Of a stretch of DNA of 64,000 nt, positions 44,854-56,296 are shown piece by piece (position 1 is the first letter of the stretch; each line of letters starts with the position of its first letter). This DNA is from Karalla daura (Eukaryota > Chordata > Actinopteri > Chaetodontiformes > Leiognathidae): assembly GCA_029224185.1 (NCBI GenBank), contig CM055192.1:16119739-16183738 (forward strand), given 5' to 3'. Both the position numbers and the translations under genes were made by a program. The notes below the pieces were generated by a model. That model saw only the letters and a program-made list of their open reading frames with translations. It had not been told where the DNA came from and searched no databases.

Positions 44854-46494
44854 TGCTATCAGATCAGGGGAAGCCTTGGCAGGACAGCACCAGAAAAACA
44901 GAGGGAGAGAGAGAGAGAAAGAGGAAGAGAGGCACAAGCACAGGGATATAGGTGGAAGCAGTGGTAGATTGAGGGAAATGTATGTGGATTTTGGTCAGTT
45001 TGGCACTGGCTAATATCAGCACCGACGGAAGCCAAGAAACGACCTCTTTTAATTTCCGTAAGAGCCCAAATTAAGCTCAACATTCACGAGTCATCAACCA
45101 ATAACTGTCAGGATAGACCTGATAATTACTGTAAGAATAGAGAGAGCAACGATGACAGCACCATTGGGAGTGATGATATCCCTCTTGCTTGTGTAAACTT
45201 CCCAGCATTGATCGAACGACTAACGAAGGGGAAGAGAAATAAACCCAGAATTAAAATATGAAGATGTGGCTGCAGGATGTGCCTAATAACAGCCCTTCAC
45301 CAGCTGTCCCTCCCTCTTTGTGTGCATTTATGTGTGTGCATGTGTGTGTGTGTGCGCGAGTATGTATGAGCGCCGAGGCACGTGTGATGGCATGTGTGCG
45401 GACGGCACGCGTGTTTGTGTGTCCACAGTATCAATGTGGACTGTATGTGTGATGTATAGTGAGCTGGGCAAAGTGAGATGTTAAAGGATATTTTTTGCCT
45501 GCGTCAGCAGCATTGCAGGGAGGAGGAGAGTGGAAAGGGGAGGGGGAGAGAGGAAGAGAGGGAGAGAGGAAGAGAGAAGGAGAGCAATGCCAGTAAACAG
45601 GTGCCGACTCCATCAGCACCTCTCTGCCTATAGAACTCCATCCTACTGCGCACATTCCCACACATGCATTGCCCATGGATGCTGGATGCAGGGGGACGTT
45701 TCTGCTGTTATACATATATTTATACTCCCCCTGCGTCCCTGATGCATGTCAAAAAAAAAAAACTACAATGGGAACAGGCACGGAGGAGAGAAGGAGGGCA
45801 GGAAATTAAGTCGTTGGAGCTTTTTTTAATGATGTTGGCGCAGCACAGTTGAGAGGAGATGATCAGGAATAACCTTTTACTGCTGGCAGCCTCACTCTCA
45901 TATCCACCAGCACACTGCACCAACATCCCTGCACGGGTACCAATCCTGTCTGCTGCAGCGTCTAAACAGTAGAGCGGGAGGAGGGGGTGGTGGGAGGAGA
46001 GAGGGAGCCAGGGAGGGAGCGAGGGAGGGAGGGGTGGGGAGAAAATGAGTAAGAGGCAGTTTTTTTTTTTCTTCATGCATGTTTTATTTTTTGTATTTCT
46101 CTCGCTACCCTGGTGTGTGTCAGTGATTGCGTGATTGGCTGTGGGCTCGGACGGGTCCCCTGTGCAGCCGAGAGATCCCCGCAGCAGGAGTATGAGATAC
46201 AGAGAAATTAAATACAGGAAAAGGAAACAAAATCAATGCTATGTGAGCAGGGTGAGCTGACTTTGATTTAAAGCTGCTCGGGCTATTCCTCAACTGACTG
46301 TCAGTTCATCCCCCTTTAATCTTTGTTGATGGGATGGGGAGAGGGGAGAGGGTCGAAGCTGGTTCACAGACTGCCAAAGGAGTGAGGATAGGGATGATGT
46401 AGAAGAGGAGAAATTAACGCTTGTTCTCCCTCCTGCACCTCTTCTCTTCTGCACTGAGAGAGACCAGAGAGGAGGCAGCAGAGAAGAGAGTATG

Positions 46495-46580
46495 TGAGAG
46501 AGAGGGAGAGCGTGCAAGCATTGAGAAGAGAGAGAGAGAGAGAGAGGGAGAAAGAGTGAGGGAGTGAGAGAGAGAGAGAG
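46495..46580. repeat. interrupted (GA)n tract in the leader
   Basis: GAGAGA runs with short interruptions across about 85 bp upstream of the second gene's ATG. Confidence 0.95.
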
Positions 46581-46650
46581 AGCTGCGCTGCAGTAGCATC
46601 CCACAGCAGACGGTTGAGGACTGCCGGTGTGTGTGTGACTGCACTGCTGA

Positions 46651-46679
46651 AGAGGAGGAGGAGGAGGAGGAGGAGGAGG
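46651..46679. repeat. (GGA)n trinucleotide repeat in the leader
   Basis: About nine to ten GGA units. They would read as poly-Glu in the upstream overlapping frame. Confidence 0.95.
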
Positions 46680-46828
46680 CAGAGGGTGAGCACGCTCGCA
46701 CACTCTGCAGGGCCATAGAGGAGCGCACAGCAGCAGCGGCCGGCACCAGGTACAAGTCCCAGCAGCGCCGTCTACGCCCCGCAGACCGCCACCGGAGGAC
46801 CGGGACACGCCAACGCCGCCCAGACCCC

Positions 46829-46866
46829 CACCACCACCGCCACCTCCACCACCACCACCACCACCA
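46829..46866. repeat. (CCA)n trinucleotide repeat next to the start codon
   Basis: CCACCACCGCCACC-type repeat that ends 5 bp before the ATG. Likely in the 5' UTR. Confidence 0.95.
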
Positions 46867-46871
46867 GCGCC

Positions 46872-46997
46872 ATGGCACAAGCCGCCAAGCACCTCCGCAA
46901 GAACAAGGATTTAGAAGCCCAGCTAGAGGCGGAGCGCAAAGAGAAGGAGGAGGAGAGGGTCAAAAAGAGGAGTCGCTCGCGGGATAAAAAGCGCAAG
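46872..46997 (+). CDS. first coding exon of an unidentified gene (partial, 5' end)
   Basis: ATG 46,872 sits in an excellent Kozak context (GCGCCATGGC). The 42 residues start MAQAAKHLRKNKDLEAQLEA, continue ERKEKEEERVKKRSRSRDKK and end RK: a charged, probably helical segment (8-33) followed by a basic KKRSRSRDKKRK patch that resembles a nuclear localisation or phosphorylatable RS-type signal. The exon may end at AAG|GTACTG (46,997, phase 0) or at ACAG|GTGGGG (47,016, phase 1). Position after a leader-like, repeat- and CpG-rich region supports a real 5' exon. I could not place it in a protein family. The remainder of the gene lies in and beyond the window. Confidence 0.6.
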
Positions 46998-47016
46998 GTA
47001 CTGGGACTATTCACAG

Positions 47017-48769
47017 GTGGGGTAGAGCTCAGGGGTGGAGTGATGGGGGTGGGGTGGGGGGAGGGAGGGGTTGGACGGAGAGGGGGGGGGCAGGTGGTTG
47101 AGACGCCCTCCCCTCCCCTCTTTCTCTGTCATGCTAAGATGGTCAGGGGTGTCGGGGGCACACATGGAAACTCCGTCATGAGTGTGTTTCTACTGTGTGT
47201 ACACACGGTCTCCCTGGCACACATGTATGTCCTGCGCATACAGACACGGGGAAACGGTACAGCACACTGCATGCCCTCCTACTCCTCTCAACTGCTTTCT
47301 ACCTGCTTTATTGACTGTCCTGTCCGAGATAAGGCAGTGAAGTACTCTACCTCTCACTGTGTCCCCGTCCTCCTTCACATCTCTGTCTCGTCTCCTCTGT
47401 CTCTTCTCTCTTTCTTTATTTGCACACTGCGGTATCGGTGTCAGTGAGCGAAAACGTTCACCGTTGCCTCTGATCGTCCGCCAGGACAGCCGGTTTCTGC
47501 AACAGTCGTTCTGTTCACCTCTGAGCGTCTTCCCTGTGTGGCATTGTGATGACCGCAGAGCAGAAACCTGCAGGCTTCTGTCTGAATGAGAAGTCCCAGC
47601 CAGGGCTTATTGTAAACAATAAATCTCTGCTCCGCCAGTCGCAGACTGCAGGGACGCATCGTCGAGCTGCCGAGACTTTATTCCTCTGGCCTCCGGATTT
47701 CACTCATTAATGAAAATGAGTCATCTGCAGATAGTGCTGTTTTTGTGTTGATGGCAAATTGGTCCTCAGCAAACGAGCATGAATCCAGCCACCCTGCGAG
47801 ACTGCACCGTGCCAGGCTGGCTGTAAACCAATCTGATGCTGATGCAGTAGAGACAGTGTTATGGACAGAAACTCAGTACAGCCTCCACTTTCACAGAGGA
47901 GGGGAGGCAGGGCTGGAATGCTGGTATGGGGATCAGATTTTTCTTTTTGTTGTGCTTGTACAATGTAGGGTGACAAGGGGTGCTGGAAGGTGGAAATCAG
48001 GAGAGGGACGGATGGAAAGTGTGACAGGTGGAGCCACCGTTATTAAGTTGAGATGCGGCAGGAGGATGACGGACTTTCAACCTCCTCAAACATAACCCGA
48101 CACAATCTATGCTGTACTATTTGGATTGGGAGAGTGGATCCTGAGGAGATCTAATTGATATGCAGTGATACCTCACTCCTCACCTCAGTCTCCTCCCCTG
48201 GCAGTTGTAAATGGACCAAAATCAATCAATTCCTCCAACTTCAATGAAGCAAATAAAGGATTTATTCCAAGAGAATAATATTGACTGAGCCACATTTCAA
48301 TCCGAAATGACAATACAAATAAAATTAATCCTCACTTTTTCAGTCTAGCACGCACCTGTGCAACACAAATACCTCATTAGAGCTGAATGTGCACCTTAAC
48401 ATGATGGGACTAAAAACAAAGAAATGAATATCAACCAAACATTGACAAATTTCATCAGGAATCAGGTCACAAATTGACAGCTGGGTCTCGCCCACTGAAC
48501 TTACTATTTTGGGGGCCTGCGAGGCATCTGTTTCGCTCTCGGCACTAATCTACATCCTCGGGCTGTCTTTCCCCACCCCAGCATCCTCCCTAATCCCCTG
48601 ACCCTCACCCTCTTGCCCAATCTGCTGACCCTGACCCTCCACTGCCGCTTTGTGAGTCCCATCTAGCCGGAGCATGGTGAGGCAGGGGCTTATAACACTT
48701 CAGTCTGACATTGCAAGAGTCATACTCGGGGAGGGGAGGTGTCCTGGGGCAGCTTTGCTGGACTAGGTT
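47017..48769. other. presumed first intron of the second gene, proximal part
   Basis: G-rich immediately after the candidate donors (47,030-47,100), then pyrimidine-rich and unique sequence. No exon was seen. Confidence 0.6.
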
Positions 48770-48770
48770 G

Positions 48771-49690
48771 TCACCTAGCAAGGGCTTGATGTGGCCTCCC
48801 TGACAGGACCTCTGTTGGCGTCATGCTAAACACAGGTATATAGAAGTGGATCTGATCCACCACAAGATATGATTTGGACTCAGCAAGCGTGTGGCCATTG
48901 GTTTCTGGGGAGCATCTTCTCCACTGGCCTGATAAGCACCTGACAGGCCACTTTATCATACAGTTGTTGTACAATAGCATTTGTGCTGCTTTATGAAGCC
49001 TGCGGCGTTAGCTCAGTGCCCCGTTGTCCTGGTCTTCAGCACCAGTGAACTCAAAATCTTTGCCCCCGTGGATATCTCTGGGGAGGTTGGTATCCCTCTC
49101 AAAGAGCCGGGAGAAGGAGCCATGCCCTGTGGAGAGAAGGCACATGGCCATTGTTTGCCATGACAAACTCGGGTAAGTGTTCCACTTCTTATCTGGTGGG
49201 GGAGACCACTGCATGCTTTCCTGCATGGTGCAACTCAAAGTCCTCGCATCAGGCATAGGCTTGACAGACTCCGGCCGATCTGTAAACCCAGCAAAACTCT
49301 CAAATGAAACCAAAATTTCCACCATTTCTCCACCAAAATGAGGTTAAACAGCCGACAAACCCGTGCCTAAAGACAGCTCTGTCTCATCGGCTCTTCCAGT
49401 TCTTTGTTGACGCCGAAATAGTGAATCCGGTGAGCCCGTCATTCAGCACCAGCACATTCTCATACCCTCCAGCTGAGGGCTCTAGAGGGCTTTCATCCAT
49501 AGAGAGCTCCTCAGTGGGAGTGTGTACATAGGGAATGCTTTCATTGATATATTGTCTCACCGAAAAACCTGGCACTGCAAGCTGGCACGCTGTCCTCACT
49601 GTCCCGTTGATGCCCAAAAGGCATTGGAAAAGAACCCGTAGACGGCCGAGGCTCCTCTTCCTCCTCAATACGAGTCGACTGCATTAAGCT
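48771..49690 (-). mobile_element. decayed Ty3/Gypsy LTR-retrotransposon integrase fragment
   Basis: Three minus-strand reading frames, read from high to low coordinates, resemble consecutive parts of a Gypsy-type integrase. The first is 49,384-49,668, with EPSAGGYENVLVLNDGLTGF resembling the start of the DDE core. The second is 49,008-49,325, with STGHGSFSRLFERDTNLPRD resembling the TGxSPFxLxxGRxPxLPxD segment. The third is 48,771-48,980, with YLVVDQIHFYIPVFSM resembling the C-terminal subdomain. The pieces are in different frames with stops, and much of the catalytic middle is absent or unrecognisable. No LTR, gag, protease or reverse transcriptase was found beside it. It is a dead, 5'- and 3'-truncated copy inside the presumed intron. 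Confidence 0.7.
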
Positions 49691-49829
49691 GCACTTTGAG
49701 ATGCGAGTGACAACTGCAGGCGCTAGCAACAAGCCTGCCTCTGCACTCCCACAGCGTGTTTGGCTTTAAGTCGTTCTCTCTCCACTCATCCGCAGAGGGG
49801 GCTCCATCCCCTACTGCGTCTACACGCTA

Positions 49830-49833
<4 letters not shown>

Positions 49834-49890
<57 letters not shown>
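49834..49890. repeat. (CT)n microsatellite
   Basis: About 28 CT units followed by a C-run. Confidence 0.98.
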
Positions 49891-49892
<2 letters not shown>

Positions 49893-51403
49893 CCCCGCCA
49901 CCACACCCAACCCACCCAACATGAGCTTTTCCAGCAACCGACTGGCTGTTGGCTCAGATCTGCACCTCATAATCTTGGCATGATCCTCATCAAAAGAACA
50001 GCGCATAAATATAAAATGGGAATAAAATGTCTTCTTGATATCCACCGTTATTTTATCTATGTGTCGGTCCACAAAAGCAACAAATTGGGCTGTTCAACGT
50101 ATTCCGACTCGGATATATCCAAGGTCTGGTTTTCACTGTACCCCTCTGTCTGCGATGACTGACATAGTCCAATTACTTCTTAGTTGAGGTTTCTTTTTAC
50201 TCATCATCTTAAACCTCCTGAAGAGACAGATCTTTTCCCCCCCTTTGTGCTCCTGCTGAAAGGAGCAGCGAACGTGAAAAGCGGCTGCAGAGATGCCTGC
50301 GCCTGTGTATTATGTATGTGTGTAAGCGCAGTATGTGCGCGTCTGGCCAAGATGCGATTCAAGACGGGACAGCCTGCAGCTCTAACGGTATTTATGAGGC
50401 AGGGATGAGATTTCTTGTGAGGCTACTAATACAGCCCAACTTTGACTGAAAGTGTGTGGTTTCAGAGGATCCCATATCACTTACGTAACCATGCAGCTTA
50501 AGTCTTTCAAATAAGCTTCCTGACTCCCCTCCAGCTCCCCCTCCCAACCTCGCTTCCTTTTTTTAACACCAGCTTACAGCCATTCCTGGTTTCTGGAGCA
50601 GATGTTAATACTGGGGGAATTCTCTCTCTTTATCTCTCTTCCTCTCCAGTGCCCCCTTTGTCTCCTCGCTGATGCTTGCAGCCACGTTAGACATATTCCA
50701 CAGTAACTCATAAATTGACCGATTGTGTTTCCAATTTTGCGGTAAAAAACAAAAAACAACAAAAAAAACACACTCCAGCGATCTTTGTTTGCATCTCCAC
50801 ACCGTTTTTTTTCAGCCGTCGTGCCATCAGCTGTCTCGCGTATCGACCCGCATTTCCAGAGTGGCGCGGGGAAGGTCAACACCCTGCGTAGACAGAGGCG
50901 CGTTTTCTTTTCCTCTATAAGCAGCCTTTACATGAGTAGTCGGGCCCGTAGTGTTGTCTTGGTGTCGTTTTTGGTAGCAGCAGCACACAACAGACACCAA
51001 TTATGTAATCTCTCTCGTCTCCTTCTCTACCGGAGGCCTTGTTCTGCACAACCGGGCTGTTACGAGTTGTTACGAAAGAATCACTGGAGCTAAATTTACC
51101 GGCCTTTCGACATCTGTGCGTTGCATTGTTTCATCTCTCCGCGGCTCATTCACTGTAGCAGCCACGGACCTCACTCCATCAGCCGCTTCCTTCACGTCAC
51201 CTCGTTGGTCCTCTGACATTGCTTATTACGCCCCCCCCATTGTTTTAATCAATTTGATTCACTATTTATGGCTAATGTATGTTGGTGTTTTACATGATTA
51301 TGTCCGTCCCGGGGGCCACCACGAGTTTATGTCCTCTGATGAACGTCCAGAGTCATAAAGCTCACAATTCGTCATCAAAGGGTGAGGGTGCCATTTTAAT
51401 TGG

Positions 51404-51440
51404 CTTCGTGGTGTAGTGGTATTATACGGCACAGGTCAGT
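51404..51440 (+). repeat. possible tRNA-like SINE head remnant
   Basis: GGCTTCGTGGTGTAGTGGTA resembles the A-box region of V-SINE heads (GGTGGTGTAGTGGT). No B-box or V-domain follows, so it is either a short remnant or chance. Confidence 0.25.
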
Positions 51441-52611
51441 TGCTGAGCAGTGGATAATGTTGTCCTCAAATTACTTTTATTGATGAGTTTGCTCCACCTG
51501 AAAAATGAGCATTGTCAGGATGTGAACAAAGCCCTATTGTCGGAGTCAGCACCTATTTTCACCTCATTCTGCGCGTGTGTTTGTGTCCACGTTTAAAAGT
51601 GCTGTAGCGTGAAGCAGTTTATCAGCCGAGAATGACCCCGTATTGTTTGTCTCGTACCCGAGTGACAGTTGAAAATGCATCCAGGGTCCAAGCACTATTT
51701 TAGAGGGTGCATTTCTATGTTTTTGAATTTTGTCTTACATCAAGTTTTCCCAAGGTCACTAGAAATTATATCTTACATTTGTTTCTCAAGTCTGTTGTCT
51801 TATGTTTATACTGTTTATTCTAAATATTCTCAATAATAACTATCTTTTTTCACAAATTGCATTGATATTATTATCAGCATTATGGTACAGTATGTAGATA
51901 TAGAGGAGCTGTGAACACAAAGCTGTTTTTACCGTCTAATTGGAAATTCTTGAAACTCTAATCTCTCTTGCTGCTAGTGGATGCTCTGCTTTGAGCTTTT
52001 ATGACCATTTGGAGAGCCGTGTCTTCTTGTTTGCTCTTGTTTTAGTGCTGCATTACGTGATCGGTATTTGGTGAGCCCCCAGGTTGTTAAACAAATCCAA
52101 TAGTCCCGTTCAGGACCTATAGCCAGAGCTTTATATGTGTCGTGTGCGATATATGGATTTCTCCCTGGTGTCATTTTGCCGATGGCTAATTTTGTTGGAA
52201 TGTGAATGTGAGTTTCGTTTTTCAGTGGAAATTAATCTGGTAATGCAGGAATACGTACTCAGTTGTCTTTCTCTGCACCTATTTTAATTCTCTAATGCGT
52301 CTTTGGGGCTTCAACTAAAAAAAAACAACGTGTACGTCGTCCAAAAGAATTGTATTAGTAGAGGAAAACAAGAAACTGCCAATTTGAGAAAATAGAATAA
52401 GTGAATCTTTGGAAACAAAGACTTCAACATTTCTGCCAGCGAATCCCACACTTTAGCATGCTGGGATACGAGTAGCTTCTTCCAGAACACGACATAGAAA
52501 TAGAGGTGTTACTCTTCTGTGACTAGTTATTACACCCAAAGTTCCAATTAACCACTGTCTCCAACGTGGATTAACCTGTGTTTTCCATCCACTCAATTTT
52601 GTTACACTTGT

Positions 52612-52725
52612 ACACACACACACACACACACACCATCCATTCTCACACCCATTCTTAGGGGCAATTTAGAGTCTTAATTGGCCTAGGCATATGTGTTTTT
52701 GGACTGTGGGAGAAACCGTCCCACT
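52612..52725 (-). repeat. V-SINE fragment, minus orientation, with (CA)n
   Basis: A (CA)n run (52,612-52,633) is followed by CAATTTAGAGTCTTAATTGG and TTTTTGGACTGTGGGAGAAA, the reverse complement of the central V-SINE block. The tRNA head is missing. Confidence 0.65.
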
Positions 52726-53400
52726 ACTAACAGCTCATAGATACAATAAATGCAATGTAGGTGATTAGCCAAGTATTGCAGCTCTGTTTTATCGTCTTCA
52801 TATCCTTTCCAAGATGTTTCAGAAGTCAAGTCGTTCGCAGCTAAAGCTCTCCACATACAGTCTGTGATCATTCAGACCGGTACGTACCTTGTGACGTAGT
52901 GCAGTGCAGGGAAACAGAGGCCAGCAGCTGAGGACTGACCCATTAGTGGAGCTGGTGCTCAGACTCATCAATACATTTAAGTCTGGTCAGGATGCACTAT
53001 GGCTCCGTTGCTGCTGTGCACTGTCTGGCGCTCAGAGGTGTTGGCTGCCGGCGTGAATCACAGCCCGTGAGGCATCTTAACGGTACAGATCAGACATAGG
53101 TTTGTTCAGATAGCCGCTCCGGGGCAGGAGCTGATATGGCTACTAGCGAATGTTGAGAGAGAGAGAGATGGGGGGGTGGGGGGGTAAACACCCGGGTGCT
53201 AACTTTGTGTTGGTATGAGGCAGAAGAGGCGATGGATCAGCATTCCAGCCTCGTCTCTGTCTCCGTCTGCCCTCCAAAATCTCTCACCTGCTCCGCCGGA
53301 ACGGAAAGCAGAGCCTTCGCCGAGGTTAATGTGTCGATGTCTGAGACAGATTGGTCCCGTAATGCTGTCGAGGTGTCGACCCTGTGTTTGCGTGAGTGCC

Positions 53401-53434
<34 letters not shown>
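53401..53434. repeat. (TG)n microsatellite
   Basis: About 15 TG units. Confidence 0.97.
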
Positions 53435-53436
<2 letters not shown>

Positions 53437-54228
53437 CATGGCTGTGTGCGTGTGTTCAGGTTTGGTGCAGTGGATTAGCGGCGCTGCAGCAGCAGTGACT
53501 AAGCCCGTCATCACAGCCAACTGTAGCACCTGTCTGCCCATCCGCCCCTCTTACCTGTGCCCTGGCTGATCAGAGGGAGGGAGGCTAGCCGAGGCTTTTC
53601 TTCCCATCATTGCTAATCGCTTTCAGTATTGGCTGCCAGAGGGTGCACAAGGTTTCTTTTTGTCTGACCAGGAGCTTAGCTTCAGTCAATATCTTTTTTT
53701 TTTAGTTATCTTTTTCTCTTTGATGGCTTACCTTTCCTGGACGCTCTCGATTGTTCCCTCTCAAGTCGAATAGTCTCGAGTCAATGCTCTTGGGCGATTG
53801 AACTTCATTGTGTAGAATCGCGCAATTTACTCGGGATGGGAAAAAAAATCGAAGCTTCTGGTGAACATTGTCTAAAAAGATTTGATTCACATGCTTTTAA
53901 AAACATGAGAGGATCTTTGAAGCAATGTTTGTTCTCGTCTCAGCCCAGAGGGTGAAAGATTACAAACCACTGCAATTAACTTCTGGTTGGAGAAAGAGGG
54001 CATGTAGTAGTTGTCCATTGCATTTAATTGGGATCCTGTATAGATTTTTGATTAAGGGGACATTTGCATATTCCTGTGTGTGTGTATGTGTGTGTACTTT
54101 ATATATATACAGTTTGTGTGTGTGTGTGTGTTTAGACATCACCTGCTCAACCCTCAACTCTCAATTCATCTTACTTTGTTTGAGCCATTCAGATCTGTGT
54201 GATGTGTGTCATGAAATTGTGTCTGTCT

Positions 54229-54230
<2 letters not shown>

Positions 54231-54266
<36 letters not shown>
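54231..54266. repeat. (TG)n microsatellite beside a candidate exon
   Basis: About 17 TG units ending 15 bp before the possible acceptor at 54,281. Confidence 0.97.
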
Positions 54267-54281
54267 TGGGCTCTGGCCCAG

Positions 54282-54395
54282 GTGGCCCTGTGGAACCCCT
54301 CAGACAGATGACTCAGCAGGACTGGGTGAACCACTCACTCATGTTGATGGAGCCCGGGGAACGAGCCTCAGCGAGTCCGGCTCCTCCACAGCACA
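54282..54395 (+). CDS. candidate internal exon (unidentified gene)
   Basis: A 114-bp block open in one frame and bounded by GGCCCAG and a textbook donor ACA|GTAAGT. In phase 1 it reads GPVEPLRQMTQQDWVNHSLM then LMEPGERASASPAPPQH, a non-repetitive peptide unlike the low-complexity frames around it. Its phase fits the alternative donor of the upstream first exon (47,016). Weak points: a poor polypyrimidine tract (TG repeat, then GGTGGGCTCTGG) and no recognised homology. It could equally begin at the internal ATG (54,318) as a first exon, or be chance. Confidence 0.35.
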
Positions 54396-56092
54396 GTAAG
54401 TGCTGCTGGGGCAGCTTGGCCGGGAGCTGCAGCCTACTCTCCTTTAATTAAAGCGGGAATGGAAGGCACACGTGAGGCCAAATCACCAGCCCTGGCCTCT
54501 TTTGCTCCCTTTATCGGGAGGAGGGGTGGGGGGGTTATTTATGAGCTGTAGCGAAGACTTGATGTTTTCAAAGCAGATGCCCCACCACACCCGGTTTTGA
54601 TCAGAGGCGAGACAACTCCCCTGCTCAGAGGGTACTCTCTAATCTTTGTTGGGTTTCAAAAATAATGAAATAAATGAGATTTAAGTAACATCAAGAAACA
54701 GCATCAAGCGTCCAGCAGCCACTACCATCTCTTCAGGGGTTTGGCTTCCCCAAAAAACTCCCAAAAATCCTGAAGATATTTTTACATTTTCAATCCGTAA
54801 TGAAGATTTCTCTCTCGCGGTGTTTTTCGGTTTCATCCTCACAGCGGTGACTCGCTCTTTGAATTTGAGAGAAAAGCCACAAGTGCGAGCACCTGCTTAT
54901 TTTGTCAGATTTGTTTTTTGTTTTTTTTCCTCTCACAACTCGGAGGCTGTTTGTGTGTTGTGTGCCGGTGATTGAAAACGAGACCGAACTGACACGTAGG
55001 ACTGCAGTGTTCTCGGCAAAGCATTAGTCTCCAACGCAGGTTTGTGTAAACGTCAACGAAAAATATCAACAGTGGCAGCATCCGCCTGTGCCTGCCCTCC
55101 CACTGCACAGTTAAATCTGTTCAGCACGTGAAACGATGTGTCATATTGTGAGGGGCTTCCTTAGATTTCCCTCTTAGTGCCTCCCTCCCTGCCTGCCTGC
55201 CGCCCTCCCTTCCTTCATCTTCCTCTCTATCTCTCTCCTTGGCCGATTGCGCTAATCTCTCCTCCCAATTGTTATTCTAATAGTGCAGCTGTTACGTAAC
55301 TGCCTGAAACAAGAATTGAGAGATCAGGGTTATTGAAATGGATCCTCATCATGCCCAAATAAAAAAAAAGGGAAGAGAGGGAGAGAAAGGGACCAGGAGA
55401 AAGGACAAGGCAACATCTTCCTAAGGGAATTTGAGAGCTCGGTTGCTGGACGGCTTGTTGTGACTAAAGCAAGGTTTTTGGTGTCCGTTACCCAATCCGA
55501 GCTCTTCCCCTTTAAGCTCCTTCTGTCTGATGAGAGAGGAGAGAGGGAAGGACAGGAGGTGGGATTGGGAGCTTAGCGTGGTTTGATGTCCAGGTACTCC
55601 GAGTCTTGTCTTCGTATCCTCAGACTCTGCAGCATCTCTCGGACTGATTCATCCAAGAGCCGGGAGCCTCTGCAGTGTGCAGCCTACCACTTACTGTATT
55701 GATCTGCCCCATTTTGCTCTGTACAGAGGTTTTATTTGTCCCGTGCGCCTTAAACAGCTGGGCATTAGAACTGGGGAAGTGAGCGGTTGGTGCATTTGGG
55801 ATGCATTATTCTGTCCCGTTCACCTTTTACTGACCTTTGTCGAGGTGTCACTCCATCCACCAGAGGAGCAGAAGATAAATGAGTAGAGAAGTACGAGAGA
55901 TGACTATGGGTTTGCAGTAGGGCGGCACTGTTGCGCTACCAATCAACAAAAGTACAGTTTAGTGCACATCTTCCTGCGCTCCAGGACTTGAGACTGATAT
56001 TAATGCTTTCCAGGAAAATGTATGTCCACCATCTTATCCACTTAATACTCAATGGTGTGTGGGGACAGAGGCGAAGAATACTTGTGGAGAGG
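54396..56092. other. presumed intronic DNA
   Basis: Unique sequence with purine-rich (55,360-55,410) and pyrimidine-rich (55,180-55,240) stretches. No exon seen. Confidence 0.65.
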
Positions 56093-56296
56093 TCCCCAGT
56101 CCATCCCACGCCACACACACACAGTTTTGAGGCTCTAGTCAGCCTAAACATGCATGATTTTGGACTGTGGGAGGAATATGCACACAGAGTACCTGGAGAA
56201 AACCCACACACACAACTCCGCACAGAGAGGCACTCAGTCGGAGCAGAGGTCGAACCTGGGACCCTCTGACAGTGCCAACCACTCATCCAACGCGCA
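56093..56296 (-). mobile_element. V-SINE superfamily element, minus orientation
   Basis: TTTTGGACTGTGGGAGGAAT and ACCTGGAGAAAACCCACACA are the reverse complement of the V-domain. GGTCGAACCTGGGACCCTCT then GACAGTGCCAACCACTC is a tRNA-like head with a good B-box on the minus strand. The tail side ends near 56,093. Confidence 0.8.

Larger units (their letters stand above)
42001..46079. other. intergenic DNA upstream of the second gene
   Basis: Mostly unique AT-rich sequence. GA repeats lie at 44,817-44,853 and 45,528-45,580, and an A-run at 45,752. A 25/27 match to a sequence at 57,770 lies at 43,187-43,213. No exon or RNA gene was seen. Confidence 0.75.
46080..46871 (+). promoter_or_regulatory. 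promoter region and 5' leader of an unidentified gene
   Basis: It contains inverted CCAAT words (GATTGGCT at about 46,132), long GA repeats (46,495-46,580), a (GGA)n run (46,651-46,679), increasing CpG content and a (CCA)n run (46,829-46,866) just before the ATG. A GA-rich, TATA-less leader is common in vertebrate neuronal and developmental genes. The transcription start is not defined. An upstream ATG (46,631) opens a 118-codon frame that overlaps the main start out of frame. Confidence 0.5.
49691..52615. other. presumed intronic DNA
   Basis: A long CT repeat (49,834-49,890) is followed by unique sequence. At 51,404-51,440 a TGGTGTAGTGGT word resembles a tRNA A-box but has no B-box after it. 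No exon was seen. Confidence 0.65.
52726..54281. other. presumed intronic DNA
   Basis: TG repeats at 53,401-53,434, 54,077-54,132 (interrupted) and 54,231-54,266, with a G-run at 53,170-53,185. Nothing else recognised. Confidence 0.65.

Noticed and set aside
46290..46892. 200-codon minus-strand frame across the second gene's leader
   Set aside because: Poly-Gly, poly-Pro and Ser/Leu runs from GGA, CCA and GA repeats; opposite to a better-supported start.
51404..51440. Functional tRNA gene
   Set aside because: An A-box-like word is present, but there is no B-box, no acceptor stem pairing and no Pol III terminator at the right distance.
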